A program made the position numbers and the translations under genes. From Oscillospiraceae bacterium (GTDB lineage Bacteria > Bacillota > Clostridia > Oscillospirales > Acutalibacteraceae), in the NCBI GenBank assembly GCA_015066465.1, contig SVOI01000027.1, forward strand, positions 1 to 34,111: a DNA stretch of 34,111 bases, given 5' to 3'. Below are positions 33,004 to 34,111 of this stretch, in pieces. The notes under the pieces are model-generated. The model had not been told where the DNA came from and searched no databases. It saw nothing but the letters and a program-made list of their open reading frames with translations. Numbering within the stretch: the first letter of the stretch is position 1; every line of letters starts with the position of its first letter.

Positions 33004-34111
33004 TATCTGATACCATATTTTTCAATGATATAGTCCATATCCTTATCACCACGACCTGAAAGGTTAATAAGAACTGAACCTCTGCCCATCTCTTTTGCAA
33101 GCTTCATACCATAAGCAACAGCGTGGGCACTTTCAATCGCAGGAATAATACCCTCGAGTCTTGAAAGCGTAAAGAATGCATCAAGTGTTTCTTCATCATT
33201 AACTACATCATATTTAATTCTGCCAACTTCTTGTAAGAAAGCGTGTTCAGGACCAGATGATGGATAGTCAAGGCCACTTGCAATTGAATAAACCGGAGCT
33301 GGTTCGCCATTTTCATCCTTTAACATAATGCTGTTGAATCCGTGCATAATGCCTTCTGTACCATATTTAAGACTTGCAGCGTGGTCACCAAGAGTTGTAC
33401 CTCTGCCTAAAGGCTCAATACCATAAATATCAACAGGGTCATTTAAGAAGCCAGAGAAAATACCCATAGCGTTAGAGCCACCACCAACACAAGCAACTAT
33501 TGCATCAGGTAATTCACCAGTCATACCAATAAATTGCTCTCTTGCTTCAACACCAATAACACTCTGGAAATCACGAACCATTAATGGAAATGGGTGTGGT
33601 CCCAAAACAGAACCAATACAATAAATAGCATCGTTATATTCATTCATATAAGCGTTGAATGCGGCGTCAACTGCTTCTTTAAGAGTTTGTAAACCTTCAG
33701 TTACTTCAATAACGTTAGCGCCTAAAATCTTCATTCTTGCAACGTTTGGCGCTTGTTTTTTAATATCAACCGCACCCATATAAATGTCACACTGAAGACC
33801 AAAATAAGCTGCTGCAGTAGCAAGAGCAACACCGTGCTGACCAGCACCGGTTTCGGCAATAACCTTTTTCTTGCCCATATATTTTGCTAAAAGTGCTTCA
33901 CCCATACAGTGATTTAACTTGTGGGCACCTGTGTGGTTTAAATCTTCTCTTTTAACGTAAAGTTGAACGTTACCAAGGCTTTCAGAAAGTCTTTCAAGGT
34001 GCGAAATTGGTGTAGGTCTGCCCTGAAAATCGTGACGAATTCTACGAAGTTCGCTGATAAATTTGCTTGATTTACAAATTGTAAAATAAGCTTCTGTAAT
34101 TTCTTCCATAG
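33003..34111 (-). CDS. trpB: Tryptophan synthase beta chain (5' end outside window)
   Basis: TrpB joins indole and serine to make tryptophan with PLP. The visible 368 residues include the PLP lysine in [12 protein letters not shown] (Lys64 in this numbering, near 87 in full-length enzymes). [14 protein letters not shown], the phosphate-binding [10 protein letters not shown] and [10 protein letters not shown] are also present. Compared with the usual length, about 22 N-terminal residues lie beyond the window. The ATG at 34109 is an internal Met, since the frame stays open to the edge. It is followed, with a TAATG overlap, by a TSUP permease and not by trpA. Confidence 0.95.
   Translation of the reverse strand, partial: MEEITEAYFTICKSSKFISELRRIRHDFQGRPTPISHLERLSESLGNVQLYVKREDLNHTGAHKLNHCMGEALLAKYMGKKKVIAETGAGQHGVALATAAAYFGLQCDIYMGAVDIKKQAPNVARMKILGANVIEVTEGLQTLKEAVDAAFNAYMNEYNDAIYCIGSVLGPHPFPLMVRDFQSVIGVEAREQFIGMTGELPDAIVACVGGGSNAMGIFSGFLNDPVDIYGIEPLGRGTTLGDHAASLKYGTEGIMHGFNSIMLKDENGEPAPVYSIASGLDYPSSGPEHAFLQEVGRIKYDVVNDEETLDAFFTLSRLEGIIPAIESAHAVAYGMKLAKEMGRGSVLINLSGRGDKDMDYIIEKYGIR

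Overview
The window is AT-rich DNA with strong Shine-Dalgarno sequences and sigma-A-type promoters. It carries spore-related genes: a spoIIM-like gene, a cwlD-like amidase, and a SpoIVFA/SpoIVFB-like M23/M50 pair. Together with the archaeal/fungal-type aspartate-semialdehyde dehydrogenase, the short ProRS with a C-terminal zinc module, and Clostridia-associated families (TIGR04086, DUF6873, DUF4173), this points to a spore-forming Clostridia bacterium. An uncultured gut or rumen Oscillospiraceae/Ruminococcaceae relative is my inference. Nearly every gene is chromosomal housekeeping. I see no phage, IS element, CRISPR array, rRNA or tRNA.

Layout. Positions 1-5825 (+ strand): the 3' part of a DUF4173 membrane protein; an unknown single-pass protein; an FMN riboswitch with terminator controlling the riboflavin transporter ribU; acyl carrier protein with prolyl-tRNA synthetase; a small SpoT-like HD hydrolase with an unknown two-pass protein. 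Positions 5868-8647 (- strand): the lysine/DAP operon asd-dapA-dapB. Positions 8790-12680 (+ strand): the queuosine genes queA-tgt, then yajC, a TIGR04086 membrane protein and a SpoIIM-like protein. Positions 12669-16981 (- strand): a run ordered cwlD, radA, DUF6873, an unlisted 39-residue membrane ORF, and a Xer-type recombinase. Positions 17020-24781 (- strand): 3'-5' exonuclease, mannose-6-phosphate isomerase, ABC-F ATPase, the M23/M50 protease pair, and the TIGR03960/TIGR03936 radical-SAM pair. Positions 24808-31336: a membrane M28 peptidase diverging from a cytoplasmic GH95 fucosidase, which converges on xylB-xylA. Positions 31393-34111 (- strand): trpB (cut by the window end), a TSUP permease and PnuC.

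How they work together. asd-dapA-dapB makes dihydrodipicolinate and tetrahydrodipicolinate for lysine and peptidoglycan. queA and tgt insert and mature queuosine in tRNA. GH95, XylA and XylB suggest use of fucose- and xylose-bearing plant glycans such as xyloglucan fragments (inference).

There is no obvious defence or mobile system here. The most interesting unexplained signals are mainly in RNA and DNA structure. They are an attenuator-like leader before pnuC, several strong hairpins whose 3' arm holds the Shine-Dalgarno of the next gene, a 16-bp perfect inverted repeat just upstream of an undescribed small membrane ORF, a dyad over the xylBA promoter, and face-to-face promoters between asd and queA.
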